Shown: positions 40,519-50,257 of the stretch, in pieces
Numbering within the stretch: position 1 is the first letter of the stretch
Layout: each line of letters opens with the position of its first letter
Source: Palsa-504 sp963844625
GTDB lineage: Bacteria; Actinomycetota; Actinomycetes; Streptosporangiales; Streptosporangiaceae
Direction of reading: 5' to 3'
Assembly (NCBI GenBank): GCA_963844625.1
Contig: CAWJPF010000023.1
Span: forward strand, 1 to 64,000
Length of the DNA stretch: 64,000 nt
Notes under the pieces: generated by a model
The model's input: only the letters and a program-made list of their open reading frames with translations
Told to the model about the DNA's origin: nothing
Databases searched by the model: none
Made by a program: the position numbers and the translations under genes

Positions 40519-40562
40519 TAGTAGGACGTCCTACTAATTTTAGATAGTAGGGCGTCCTACTA
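40519..40562 (-). promoter_or_regulatory. Two-copy palindromic operator upstream of the mutase gene
   Basis: The perfect 18-bp palindrome TAGTAGGACGTCCTACTA (40519-40536) and a one-mismatch copy TAGTAGGGCGTCCTACTA (40545-40562) are each preceded by TTAGA, with centres 26 bp apart. They sit 37-80 bp upstream of the mutase ATG. Palindromes of this type are bound by TetR- or MarR-family dimers. The MarR at 43068 is one candidate, otherwise a regulator outside the window. Confidence 0.8.
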
Positions 40563-40790
40563 AATTCTCGGGGAGGGCGTTTCGGGGAGGGGGGCGTTTC
40601 GGGGAGGGGGGATTCCCCAGGGGAAGGAAAGGGATTCCCGCCGAACGGGGGAGGGCGAAGGGGGAGGGATTGCCGGGAACGGGATCTCGGGGGATCGGCG
40701 AGGCATTTCTGGGGCAACGGTGATGGGGAAGCGCGCATCACCCCCTCGGGCCGTGAGACAGGGGGGCGGGCACGCAGGACGCTCCGTTCG
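40563..40790 (+). other. G-rich low-complexity spacer
   Basis: Long G tracts, including two direct copies of GGGCGTTTCGGGGAGGGG near 40570-40615, form potential G-quadruplex units. I see no gene from 40563 to 41095. The stretch 40790-41095 includes a short A run and then ordinary GC-rich sequence leading to the sigma gene. Confidence 0.5.
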
Positions 40791-41095
40791 GAAAAAAAAG
40801 AATTTTCTGTGCAACCGATGAGGGCGTTTCATCGTCTCTTAAGAGCGCAAGGCCGGAACCGGCCTCGGCGTGCAGCGGTGGCCCGGACGTCACGGGGGCG
40901 CGCCCGGGCCAGACCTTTAGGAACCCCTGCGATTCCGGCTGGTCAGGAATGTGGTAGATGTTGCCTTATCACGCGGGTGTTCTTGAGGGTGCCCCGACCG
41001 GCCCCGACCTGGTACTCCTGCCGGGCGGCGGACGCCCGGGGCGTGAGGCGGCGCCGTTCCCGTCGCCTGCCGGGAACGTCACTAAGGGAGATCCG

Positions 41096-41585
41096 GTGGG
41101 CACCGCCTCTAGTGAGGTCGACGCCAACGCCGTCGAAGAGCTGTTCAAGGGCGTTTACCCCAAGCTCGCCGGCTGGGTTAGGCGCCTGGTCGACGACGAC
41201 GACACCGCGCACGAAATCGCGTCCGAGGCGTTCGTCCGGCTGCTGTCCCGCTGGACCAAAGTGGAAAGCCCGCAGAGCTACCTTTACATGATCGCCACCA
41301 ACCTGATCCGCGACCACTGGCGCAAGACCGAGCGGGAACGGCGGGCCATCCGAAGTGTCACCGCGGGCGCGGTCCTTGACCCGGTGGCCTACCCGGCGCA
41401 GGACGTGGATGTCCGTAACCTCATCGCGTCCCTGCCGCCGCGGCTGCGCGACCCGTTCCTGCTGCACTATTACGGCGGCTTCGGGATCCGCGAGGTCGCC
41501 GTGCTGCTGAAGCGGCCGGAGGGCACCATCAAGGCGGATCTGTTCGCGGCGCGCGCCAAGCTGAAGACGGCGCTGGGGGAAAGCG

Positions 41586-41593
<8 letters not shown>
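41096..41593 (+). CDS. ECF-type RNA polymerase sigma factor
   Basis: This sigma factor of about 165 residues has region 2 (VYPKLAGWVRRLVDDDDTAH, then EIASEAFVRLLSRWTKVESP and YLYMIATNLIRDHWRKTERE) and region 4 (LIASLPPRLRDPFLLHYYGG, then GIREVAVLLKRPEGTIKADL). I start it at GTG 41096, with AAGGGAG eight bases upstream. The open frame continues 46 codons further back but is not sigma-like there. Its stop overlaps the ATG of the membrane propeller gene (41586), so both are made together. That neighbour is the probable anti-sigma factor. Confidence 0.9.
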
Positions 41594-43022
<1,429 letters not shown>

Positions 43023-43067
43023 GAGTCCGGGCCCCCTGGAGTGCAGGGCTTCTCGGGGCCCGGGCTG

Positions 43068-43620
43068 CTAGGTACTCGCCCCGGTGCCGGGGACTGCGGG
43101 CGCGACGGGGGGTTCGGGGATGAAGTCGCCGGCTGTCAGCCGCAGCTCGCGGAACAGGTCGAAGATCTCCTTCAGCTGAGCTTCCGCAAAGCCGCCCAGC
43201 CCGAACTCCGCGGCCATCAGGTCCGCGGTAGCTTGCTTCACGACCGCGCGGCCGACGTCGGTGATCTCGGCGAGCGTGCCGCGGCCGTCGGCCGGATTCG
43301 GCCTGCGGACCACCATCTTCTGCCCTTCCAGGCGGCCGATGATGTTCGTGACGCTGGTGGGATGCACCATGAGCCGCTCGCCGATCATCCCCAGCGGCAG
43401 CGCGCCGCGGCGGCTGAACGTGAGCAGGACCAGCGCCTCGTACCGGGCGAACGTCAGGTCATAGGGCCGTAGCAGCGCGTCGAGCTCGCCGAGCAGGATC
43501 TGCTGCGCGCGCATGATCGAGGTGACGGCGGCCATCGACGGCGAGGGACCGAACCGGCGGGCCCAGATCTGCGCCGCCCGGTCGATGGGATCAAATGGCA
43601 ATTCAAGCGGCTTGCTCACG
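43068..43620 (-). CDS. MarR-family transcriptional regulator
   Basis: This regulator of about 183 residues starts at GTG 43620: VSKPLELPFDPIDRAAQIWA. The winged helix is visible as PYDLTFARYEALVLLTFSRR, GALPLGMIGERLMVHPTSVT and NIIGRLEGQKMVVRRPNPAD, then the wing GRGTLAEITDVGRAVVKQAT. It lies upstream of the MeaB gene in the reverse direction of gene order (meaB stop 43639, 18 bp away, same strand), so it may be the last gene of the thiolase-meaB operon. It could regulate acyl-CoA metabolism here, including the mutase operator, but that is inference. Confidence 0.92.
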
Positions 43621-43638
43621 GTCCCAACCGTATTCGGT

Positions 43639-44607
43639 CTATCCGCCCGCGTGCTGGCTAAGCAGCTCGTCGGCGGCCTGGAACGGGTCGAGCGAGCCGT
43701 CAGCGACCTGGCGAGCCAGCGCGTCCAGGCCGCTCGCGGCCAGCCGGCCGCGCAGCGCGGCGAAGGCCAGCGCGGCGATCTCCTCGCGCGCCCGGGCCTG
43801 CCGCCGTCGTTCCAGGTTCCCGCCGGAGCCGAGCCACGACCAGTGCTCATCGAGGCGGCTGACCAGCTCGTCGATCCCCTCGCCCTTCATCGCGACGGTC
43901 GTGAGGATGGGCGGCTTCCAGTCGCCGGGCTCACGTTGCGCCAGCGCGATCATGTTGCGCAGGTCGCGCACCACCTGCTGGGTGTCCGGCTTGTCGGCCT
44001 TGTTCACCACGAACAGGTCGGCGACCTCGAGGATGCCGGCCTTGGCCGCCTGGATCGCGTCGCCCATGCCCGGCGCGAGCAGTACCACCACGGAATCCGC
44101 GAGCGACGCGACCGCGACCTCGGCCTGCCCCACCCCGACGGTCTCGATGATGATCGGGTCGAACCCGGCCGCGTCCAGCACCCGGATGGCCTGCGGCGTC
44201 GAGGCGGCCAGGCCACCGAGGTGTCCCCGGCTGGCCATCGACCTGATGAAGACCTGATCGTCAGTGGCGTGATCCTGCATCCGTATCCGGTCCCCGAGCA
44301 GCGCGCCGCCGGTGAACGGCGAGGTGGGATCGACCGCCAGCACCGCGACCCGGCGCCCCGCGGCCCGGAACGCGGCCACGAGCGCGCCGGTCACCGTCGA
44401 CTTGCCCACCCCGGGCGCGCCAGTGAGCCCGATGATCCGGGCCGCTCCAGTCCAGGGCAGAAGATCTTTTATGACGATGCGGACCGCCGGTGACTCGTCC
44501 TCCACCAGCGAAAGCAGCCGGGCGAGCGCGCGGATGTCCCCGGCCCGGATCCGGTCAAGCTCAGTCGCGGCGCTCGGTTCTTCGCGGGCCTGGGTGGTAC
44601 CAGCCAC
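43639..44607 (-). CDS. meaB: MeaB/ArgK-type GTPase chaperone of B12-dependent mutases
   Basis: This 322-residue G3E-family GTPase loads and protects coenzyme B12 in methylmalonyl- or isobutyryl-CoA mutases. It has the Walker A GLTGAPGVGKSTVTGALVAA (residues about 60-79), VAVLAVDPTSPFTGGALLGD, the switch segment FDPIIIETVGVGQAEVAVAS and the base-recognition DLFVVNKADKPDTQQV (NKAD). The C-terminal helix pair supports dimerisation. It is 7 bp downstream of the thiolase gene and serves the mutase encoded at 38782. All nucleotide-binding motifs are intact. Confidence 0.95.
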   Translation of the reverse strand: MAGTTQAREEPSAATELDRIRAGDIRALARLLSLVEDESPAVRIVIKDLLPWTGAARIIGLTGAPGVGKSTVTGALVAAFRAAGRRVAVLAVDPTSPFTGGALLGDRIRMQDHATDDQVFIRSMASRGHLGGLAASTPQAIRVLDAAGFDPIIIETVGVGQAEVAVASLADSVVVLLAPGMGDAIQAAKAGILEVADLFVVNKADKPDTQQVVRDLRNMIALAQREPGDWKPPILTTVAMKGEGIDELVSRLDEHWSWLGSGGNLERRRQARAREEIAALAFAALRGRLAASGLDALARQVADGSLDPFQAADELLSQHAGG

Positions 44608-44614
44608 GGGCCGG

Positions 44615-45808
44615 TTAGCCGCGGACCCGGAACAGCAGCGCCTCGCCCTGGCCGCCGCCGCCGCACAGCCCGGCGGCGCCCAGGCCGCCGCCGCGCCGGC
44701 CCAGCTCGTTGATCAGGTGCAGCGCGATCCTGGCGCCGGAGGCGCCGACCGGGTGGCCGATCGCGATCGCGCCGCCGTTGACGTTCACGATCTCCGGGCT
44801 GACGCCCAGGTCGCGCATGGACTGGATGGCCACGATCGCGAAGGCCTCGTTGATCTCGATCAAGTCCAGGTCCGATACGGTCAGCCCGGCCTTGCTCAGC
44901 GCCTGGGAGATGGCGTGGGACGGCTGGGAGTGCAGCGAGTTGTCCGGCCCGGCGACGTTACCGTGCGCGCCGATCTCGGCCAGCACCGTAGCCCCGGCCC
45001 GTTCGGCGGCCTCGGCCGACATTACGACCACCGCGGCGGCGCCGTCGGAAATCTGCGATGCGGACCCGGCGGTGATCGTGCCGTCCTTGGCGAACGCGGG
45101 CCGGAGCTTGGCCAGCGATTCCGCGGTCGTGTTCGGGCGGATGCCCTCGTCCTCGGTTACCAGTACAGGCTCGCCGCCCCGCTGCGGGATCGGCACGCCG
45201 ACGATCTCGGCGGCGAACAGGCCGTCCTTGGCCGCCGCGGCCGCGCGCTGGTGGGACATGGCCGCGAACTCATCCTGCTCGGCCCGGGTGATGCCGAGCT
45301 TGCGCCCGCTGTTCTCGGTGGACTCGCCCATGGACAGGTGATCGAACGCGTCGGTCAGCGCGTCCAGGGCCATCGAGTCGAGGACTTCGAAGGGGCCGTA
45401 TTTGTAACCGGCCCGGGAGTTCGGCAGCAGGTGCGGTGTGCGGGTCATGGACTCCATGCCGCCGGCCACGACGACGTCGTGCTCGCCGAGCCGGATCGCC
45501 TGCGCCGCCAGCGCGATCGCGTCCAGGCCGGACAGGCAGACCTTGTTGACCGTCAGCGCCGGGGTCGTCATCGGGATGCCCGCCGCGACGGCGGCCTGCC
45601 GCGCCGGGATCTGTCCCGCGCCGGCCTGCAGGACCTGCCCCATGATCACGTAGCCGACCTGATCGGGGCGCACGCCCGCGCGTTGCAGGGCAGCGGCGAT
45701 CGCGACACCGCCTAGCTCGCTGGCAGACTTGCTGGCGAGGGACCCGAGCAGGCGGCCTACCGGAGTCCTCGCGCCACCGACAATGACCGGCTGACGTGGT
45801 TCGCTCAT
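44615..45808 (-). CDS. Acetyl-CoA C-acetyltransferase (thiolase)
   Basis: This 397-residue thiolase has the nucleophilic Cys in LTVNKVCLSGLDAIALAAQA (about residue 91), the acidic-His motif EINEAFAIVAIQSMRDLGVS, GGAIAIGHPVGASGARIALH (active-site His) and the second Cys in GLGAAGLCGGGGQGEALLFR. MESMTRTPHLLP is typical of biosynthetic or acetoacetyl-CoA thiolases. It starts at the ATG at 45808 and is followed by meaB 7 bp later on the same strand. With the mutase and epimerase it suggests flux between acetyl-, butyryl- and methylmalonyl-CoA. It is divergent from the epimerase gene with a 36-bp gap. Confidence 0.95.
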   Translation of the reverse strand: MSEPRQPVIVGGARTPVGRLLGSLASKSASELGGVAIAAALQRAGVRPDQVGYVIMGQVLQAGAGQIPARQAAVAAGIPMTTPALTVNKVCLSGLDAIALAAQAIRLGEHDVVVAGGMESMTRTPHLLPNSRAGYKYGPFEVLDSMALDALTDAFDHLSMGESTENSGRKLGITRAEQDEFAAMSHQRAAAAAKDGLFAAEIVGVPIPQRGGEPVLVTEDEGIRPNTTAESLAKLRPAFAKDGTITAGSASQISDGAAAVVVMSAEAAERAGATVLAEIGAHGNVAGPDNSLHSQPSHAISQALSKAGLTVSDLDLIEINEAFAIVAIQSMRDLGVSPEIVNVNGGAIAIGHPVGASGARIALHLINELGRRGGGLGAAGLCGGGGQGEALLFRVRG

Positions 45809-45844
45809 GTCTGTAACGATACCTATTCGGCTCCGGAAGGAAAT

Positions 45845-46324
45845 ATGGTGCTACCGCTGCTCACCCGTATCGATCACGTCGGCGTCGCCTGCCGCGACCT
45901 GGATAAGGCGATCGGGCTGTACCAGGCGACGTTCGGGCTCGAGGTGGTGAGCCTGGAGGTGAACGAGGCCCAGGGGGTACGCGAGGCCATGCTGCGGGTC
46001 GGCGACCTGGCGGCTCAGCGCGTTGCGGGCGGGCCGGGGTACGTTCAGCTGCTCGAGCCGCTGGCGGCGGACACACCGGTGGGCAAGTTCCTCGCCCGGC
46101 GCGGCGAGGGCATTCACCACATCGGGTACGGCGTCACCGACATCAGCGCGGCGATGTCCGCGATCGCCGCCACCGGCGTCCGGCTGCTCGATGAGCAGCC
46201 GCGGCACGGGTCCATGGGCGCGTCCATCGCCTTCCTGCACCCGGCCGATTTGGGCGGCGTACTGACCGAACTCGTCCAGTCGATCAACCCCAACGTGACC
46301 CCCGTACGGAGTGAAACGGATTGA
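45845..46324 (+). CDS. mce: Methylmalonyl-CoA epimerase
   Basis: This 159-residue glyoxalase-fold enzyme interconverts (2R)- and (2S)-methylmalonyl-CoA. It has the metal-binding repeat pattern: RIDHVGVACRDLDKAIGLYQ (His about 10), YVQLLEPLAADTPVGKFLAR (Glu), GIHHIGYGVTDISAAMSAIA (His) and GVLTELVQSIN (Glu). AFLHPADLGGVLTEL is the classical end. The ATG start at 45845 follows CTCCGGAAGGAAAT. It is divergent from the thiolase, 36 bp apart, with a presumably shared control region. The enzyme implies methylmalonyl-CoA metabolism, although the only mutase seen here has isobutyryl-CoA-type residues. Confidence 0.95.
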   Translation: MVLPLLTRIDHVGVACRDLDKAIGLYQATFGLEVVSLEVNEAQGVREAMLRVGDLAAQRVAGGPGYVQLLEPLAADTPVGKFLARRGEGIHHIGYGVTDISAAMSAIAATGVRLLDEQPRHGSMGASIAFLHPADLGGVLTELVQSINPNVTPVRSETD

Positions 46325-46475
46325 CCGGGACGCATAGGATGGAGAACTCCGAAGCGTCCGCCAAAGGACCCAGGGGGAGAGTAGTCTGCCTGTCACCGGG
46401 CGAGAGTCGCACCCGCATGGCTGACACCCGCCGTTGAAAATCCGCCGCCTTCACGTCTAGCCAGGATTAGGCCAT

Positions 46476-47939
46476 ATGCAATCGGACATTGACGCCCAGC
46501 TGACCAACTTTTTCGAAGAGGCCCCACCGCGCGAGTTCGCGACGGTGATGCGGGGCTACGACCGCCACCAGGTCGATGAGCACATCAGGCAGATCGAAAC
46601 TGACGCACGCACGCATCGCGAGCAAGCTCAGTCCCTGACGCGGGAGCTGTCCGAGGCGCACCGCCAGATCCAGGAGCAGGAACGCCCCACGTACTCGGGG
46701 CTAGGTGCGCGGATCGAGCAGCTGCTCCGGCTGGCCGAGGAGCAGGCCACCGAGCTAGTCCAGGCAGCCAGGTCGGAAGCGAACGAGATCAAGGCCGCCG
46801 CTAAGGTTGACGCCGCCGAACTCCGCGCCGCCGCCGAGAACGAGGCGTCCGAGCTGCGTGCGAACGCCAAGCGCGAGACTGACGACTTGCGCGGCGCGGC
46901 TGAGCGTGAGGCCGACTCGATCCGGACCACCGCCCGGCGCGAGGCCGACGAGCTGACCAACACCACTGAGCGCGAGGTCGCCAAGCTCCGGGCCACGGCC
47001 GACCACGAGGTCGCGGAGAAGCGGGCCGCTGCCGAGCGCGACATCGCCAAACTGCGCACCAGCACCGAGCGCGAGGTCGCTCAGCTCAAAGCCACCGCCA
47101 AGCGCGAGCGCGACGAGATCCTCACCACCTCCAAGCGCCAGGCCGACGAGATGCGCAGCCAGGCGCAGCGGATCCTGGAGGAGAGCGAAGCCCAGCGGGC
47201 CCAGGCCGAAGCCGAGTTCGAGATCCAGCTCGCCGCGCGCCGGGAAGAGGCCGAGCGCCAGGAAGCCGAACGGCTCGCCGCCGCCCAGTCCGCCACGCAG
47301 AAGCTGGTGTCCGAGGCCGAGCAGCGGGCGTCCACCGCCGAGCAGCGGGCGGCCAAGGCGAGTGCGCAGGCCGACCAGACCCGGCGGGACGCCGACTCGC
47401 ACGCCAGGCAGCTGGTCAGCAACGCGAAGAAGAACGCCGACCAGATCGTCGGTCAGGCCAAGTCCCAGGCCGAGCAGATGCTCGCCGAGACCAAGGCGGA
47501 CGCCGAACGTCGCCGCGCGGCCGCGCAGCGCGAGGTCGACGAGCTGACCAGGCAGAAGGACAGCATCGCCAGCCACCTGGCGCAGGTGCGGCAGCTGCTC
47601 GGCGGGCAGGTGCCCGACATGGGTGCCGCCATGCAGGCCATGCAGCCGAAGCCGGCCATCGCGGCCGACCCGGCTCCGGCGTCCCCGGCCCCGGCGTCTC
47701 CGGCCCCGGCGTCCTCGGCCCCGGTGATCGCGCCTCGCAACGGAGCCTCGGGCGGGGCGGCGCCGACCGCGGTGCAGCCGGTTCCGCCCGCGGGTGGCCG
47801 CCAGGCGACCCAGGTGTCTTCGGCGGCCACGCAGGTTCAGCGGCCAGCTAACGGCACCAACGGTTCGCCTGCCACGGCTCAGGCCACCAAGCAGGCGGCT
47901 AACGGCAAGGAAGACGACGAAGACTGGTGGACCGAGTAG
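46476..47939 (+). CDS. DivIVA-domain long coiled-coil protein
   Basis: This 487-residue protein's N-terminus carries a DivIVA-like segment (PREFATVMRGYDRHQVDEHI, then RQIETDARTHREQAQSLTRE). An almost continuous coiled coil follows from about residue 75 to 375 with repeating A/E/R-rich units (SEANEIKAAAKVDAAELRAA, TEREVAKLRATADHEVAEKR, AERDIAKLRTSTEREVAQLK). The tail is Pro/Ala-rich and unstructured (DPAPASPAPASPAPASSAPV) with an acidic Trp end (KEDDEDWWTE). The layout resembles Scy/FilP and DivIVA cytoskeletal organisers of polar growth in actinomycetes. Identity with one of these cannot be decided. Start ATG 46476. The 151 bp before it hold no gene I recognise. Confidence 0.82.
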   Translation: MQSDIDAQLTNFFEEAPPREFATVMRGYDRHQVDEHIRQIETDARTHREQAQSLTRELSEAHRQIQEQERPTYSGLGARIEQLLRLAEEQATELVQAARSEANEIKAAAKVDAAELRAAAENEASELRANAKRETDDLRGAAEREADSIRTTARREADELTNTTEREVAKLRATADHEVAEKRAAAERDIAKLRTSTEREVAQLKATAKRERDEILTTSKRQADEMRSQAQRILEESEAQRAQAEAEFEIQLAARREEAERQEAERLAAAQSATQKLVSEAEQRASTAEQRAAKASAQADQTRRDADSHARQLVSNAKKNADQIVGQAKSQAEQMLAETKADAERRRAAAQREVDELTRQKDSIASHLAQVRQLLGGQVPDMGAAMQAMQPKPAIAADPAPASPAPASPAPASSAPVIAPRNGASGGAAPTAVQPVPPAGGRQATQVSSAATQVQRPANGTNGSPATAQATKQAANGKEDDEDWWTE

Positions 47940-47972
47940 TCGGTTAGGGGTTCTGGGCGCAGGCCCGTTTTC

Positions 47973-48488
47973 ATGGAGACGTGGGAGGCGATCAGATCCC
48001 GCCGGAACGTCAGGTCGTTCGAAGACCGGGCTCTTCCCGAGGATCACCTCGACGAAATCCTTGAAGCGGGCAGGCGGTCGCCCTCGTCCCAGAACTGGCA
48101 GCCGTGGGATTTCGTGGTCGTCACCGAGCGCGAACAGCTCATCAAGCTCTCGCAGACGTGGCAGGGTGCCGGGCACGTGGCCCGCTCGGCGGCGACGGTC
48201 GCCTTGATCGCGTCGCCGCCCGAGCAGGAGCGGCGGCGCGGCACCCTGTACTACGACCTAGGGCAGGCCACGGTGAGCATGATGCTCGCCGCGGCCAGCC
48301 TGCGGATCGGTAGCTGCCACTCCGCGGTCGGGGATCAGGACCTGGCCCGCGAGGTGCTCGGCTTCCCGGCCGATAAGTTCTGCGCCTACATGATCTCGTT
48401 TGGGTACCCGGCGGACCGGCCGCTGTCGCTGATCCGGCGGCCTGACCGCCGACCCTTCGATGAGGTCGTCCACCGCGGTCACTGGTAA
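47973..48488 (+). CDS. Nitroreductase-family flavoprotein
   Basis: This 171-residue FMN enzyme opens with the family motif METWEAIRSRRNVRSFEDRA. It contains ILEAGRRSPSSQNWQPWDFV (FMN phosphate binding), LYYDLGQATVSMMLAAASLR and GDQDLAREVLGFPADKFCAY, then YPADRPLSLIRRPDRRPFDE. Such proteins reduce nitroaromatics or quinones with NAD(P)H, or act in other flavin-dependent oxidations. The physiological substrate is unknown. The ATG at 47973 lies 33 bp after the coiled-coil gene, so it may be co-transcribed. Confidence 0.92.
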   Translation: METWEAIRSRRNVRSFEDRALPEDHLDEILEAGRRSPSSQNWQPWDFVVVTEREQLIKLSQTWQGAGHVARSAATVALIASPPEQERRRGTLYYDLGQATVSMMLAAASLRIGSCHSAVGDQDLAREVLGFPADKFCAYMISFGYPADRPLSLIRRPDRRPFDEVVHRGHW

Positions 48489-48517
48489 GCCGCGGTGTGA
48501 TCGTTCGTCACTTTTGG

Positions 48518-48571
48518 GCGGCGCCTTCCGAGGCGGCGCCTTCCGAGGCGGCGCCTTCCGAGGCGGCGCCT
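48518..48571. repeat. 15-bp tandem repeat, about 3.5 copies
   Basis: GGCGGCGCCTTCCGA recurs in perfect tandem between convergent genes. Each unit holds the palindrome GGCGCC, so several overlapping stems are possible. It probably helps terminate both transcripts. Confidence 0.85.
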
Positions 48572-48598
48572 GATGGGCCGCTGAAGCGCGATTTTTCG

Positions 48599-49090
48599 CT
48601 AGGTCACTGGCACGATGCTGGCTTCGGTGAGGCGGCCGGAATCGATCCGCAGCAGGCCGAGCGTTCCGTGCGACTGGCGCCTGCGGTCCGTCGGTGAACC
48701 CGGATTGAAAATTCGCAGATCAGCCGCTGACTCGTCGAGCGGTATGTGGGAATGCCCGAACACCACCAGGTCCGCGGCGGGGAACCTGCGGCGCATCCGG
48801 CCCAGGCGTCCGGTGGCGGGACCGCTGTCGTGCACCATGGCCACGGCGAGCCCGTCCAGGTCCAGTTCGGCCGTCTCGGGCGCTCCCCACTGGGCGACGT
48901 CGGGACCGTCGTTGTTGCCGAGCACGGCGACCACGGGCGCGTACGCCGCTAGCTCTGTGAGGACCGACGCGGTGCAGACGTCGCCTGCGTGCAGGATAAG
49001 GTCGGCCCGGCGCAGGTGCTGGGCGACACGTGGCGGGCACACCCGCCACCGCCGGGGCGCATGAGTATCGGCCAGGACGACAACCCGCAC
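48599..49090 (-). CDS. YfcE-type metallophosphoesterase
   Basis: This 163-residue calcineurin-like phosphodiesterase starts at GTG 49090: VRVVVLADTHAPRRWRVCPP (Asp-x-His). It continues ADLILHAGDVCTASVLTELA (GD), VVAVLGNNDGPDVAQWGAPE (GNND), AVAMVHDSGPATGRLGRMRR (His) and DLVVFGHSHIPLDESAADLR (GHSH), then FNPGSPTDRRRQSHGTLGLL. All five metal-binding blocks of the YfcE/MJ0936 group are present. The likely substrate is a phosphodiester, otherwise unknown. The frame is open 24 codons upstream, but those are not conserved. Confidence 0.92.
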   Translation of the reverse strand: MRVVVLADTHAPRRWRVCPPRVAQHLRRADLILHAGDVCTASVLTELAAYAPVVAVLGNNDGPDVAQWGAPETAELDLDGLAVAMVHDSGPATGRLGRMRRRFPAADLVVFGHSHIPLDESAADLRIFNPGSPTDRRRQSHGTLGLLRIDSGRLTEASIVPVT

Positions 49091-49171
49091 CGAACCATCC
49101 TTCCCGCCGGCACCTCCTGTGGCCGTAGCCGGGCTCCGACGCCCGCCCGGACCCGCCGACAACCGGCGCGG

Positions 49172-49483
49172 CTAGGAAGGGCCTGGCCCTGGGCCCCGTG
49201 TGCCGTCGGGCCGAAGCGCGGGCTGGTCGACCAGGCGCGTGTCGACGTCGTGGATGGTCGGCATCACTGAGGTGAGGGCGCCGCTCGCCTCGACCGCGGC
49301 CGTCCGCTTTCTGTGCCTGGTCTCGGCTTTGGCCGCGGCGGCGACGAGCCGCCGGTTGGCCTCTTGCCGACGCCGAACGCGCTTGACCACCTTGACCGCG
49401 CGATCGGCGACGACCAGCAGGCCAACGACCAGGACAATCGCGACAATGACGGACACAGCCACAGGCATACTCCGTTTCGGCAT
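49172..49483 (-). CDS. Small single-pass membrane protein, unknown function
   Basis: This 103-residue protein has one strong N-terminal helix (MPVAVSVIVAIVLVVGLLVV), then a basic helical segment (DRAVKVVKRVRRRQEANRRL, then VAAAAKAETRHRKRTAAVEA) and a flexible tail. This would place the basic part in the cytosol next to the membrane. I recognise no domain. Codon use looks coding, and the gene sits alone between the phosphoesterase and NYN genes. The stretch 49484-49702 downstream of the NYN gene shows no other feature. Confidence 0.6.
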   Translation of the reverse strand: MPKRSMPVAVSVIVAIVLVVGLLVVADRAVKVVKRVRRRQEANRRLVAAAAKAETRHRKRTAAVEASGALTSVMPTIHDVDTRLVDQPALRPDGTRGPGPGPS

Positions 49484-49702
49484 TCGGAGACAGTCCTAAT
49501 GCCTAGTAAAGCCGGTGTTCACAGGATTTTCCAAACCACGCTTATGTGACTAACTCGGGCGAGCGTGGCTTTCTGGCTGTTACGATGCTCGCTCTGGCGT
49601 CCCTGGGCGCCGGGTGAGAAGGGGAAGTGGGGCCGCCCGGTTGAACGGGCCGGGTGGCCCGAAACCCCCGCTATACGGACGCCTGGCCGACGCGCGGGCA
49701 GC

Positions 49703-50200
49703 TCACGGCCGCAGCAGGCCGAGCAGCCAGCCAGGTCCGAGGACGGTCGCGCCGGCGGCTACGCATCGCTGACGCAGTTCGCGATCGGCGGTCACGACCA
49801 CGCGGTGCCCGGGCAGTGCCCGCGCCACGGCCACGATCGCGTCGTCTCCCGACCCGCGCGCCAGCACCACCGTCACCTCGCCGGGCCGCACCTGGATCGG
49901 CGCGCCGGAATCGTCCACCACCGCCGGCGGGGCAGCAGCTGAGATGCGGGCGGCCGCGGCCTTGGCGGCGCCTTCCAGGACCATGACGAACCCAGGCGGG
50001 CCAGCCGCCCCGGGCTGGGCCGCCCCGGGCTGGGCCGCCCCCGGCGGACCGGCCGCAGCGGGCGGAACCGCCTCCGGCGGCAGGACCACCCGGCCGCTTG
50101 CGGCGAGATCGGCCAGCTCCGCGTACAGCCGGACCGCGGCTCCGGCCCGGTCCCGCCACCAGCCGTCCGGACGCGAACCCATCACATTGGCGACGTCCAC
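49703..50200 (-). CDS. NYN/PIN-like ribonuclease domain protein
   Basis: This is a YacP/NYN-type nuclease-fold protein. The first strand and Asp are in VVDVANVMGSRPDGWWRDRA, more acidic residues are in VTVVLARGSGDDAIVAVARA, and VVVTADRELRQRCVAAGATV completes the active site. A Gly/Ala/Pro repeat (GAAQPGAAQPGAAGPPG) is inserted after helix 2. The conserved strand appears to start at IVV, just before GTG 50200. Upstream codons are in frame to 50284 but overlap the divergent SppA gene, so the exact start is uncertain. The target RNA is unknown. Confidence 0.78.
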   Translation of the reverse strand: MDVANVMGSRPDGWWRDRAGAAVRLYAELADLAASGRVVLPPEAVPPAAAGPPGAAQPGAAQPGAAGPPGFVMVLEGAAKAAAARISAAAPPAVVDDSGAPIQVRPGEVTVVLARGSGDDAIVAVARALPGHRVVVTADRELRQRCVAAGATVLGPGWLLGLLRP

Positions 50201-50257
50201 GACGATTGTGGCGCAACGCTGGCAGATCGCGTTCTCCTTCGCCCGTAAGCTGGCCGC

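Noticed and set aside
46325..46475. Possible riboswitch upstream of the DivIVA-like gene
   Set aside because: Some GGAGAG-like and hairpin-like text is present, but no known riboswitch core could be matched by eye.
46755..48176. 473-codon leftward frame opposite the coiled-coil gene
   Set aside because: Repetitive Leu/Gly/Arg text mirrors the heptad codons of the real gene.
48518..48571. Possible CRISPR array
   Set aside because: The 15-bp units are contiguous without spacers, so this is a plain tandem repeat. No cas genes occur in the window.
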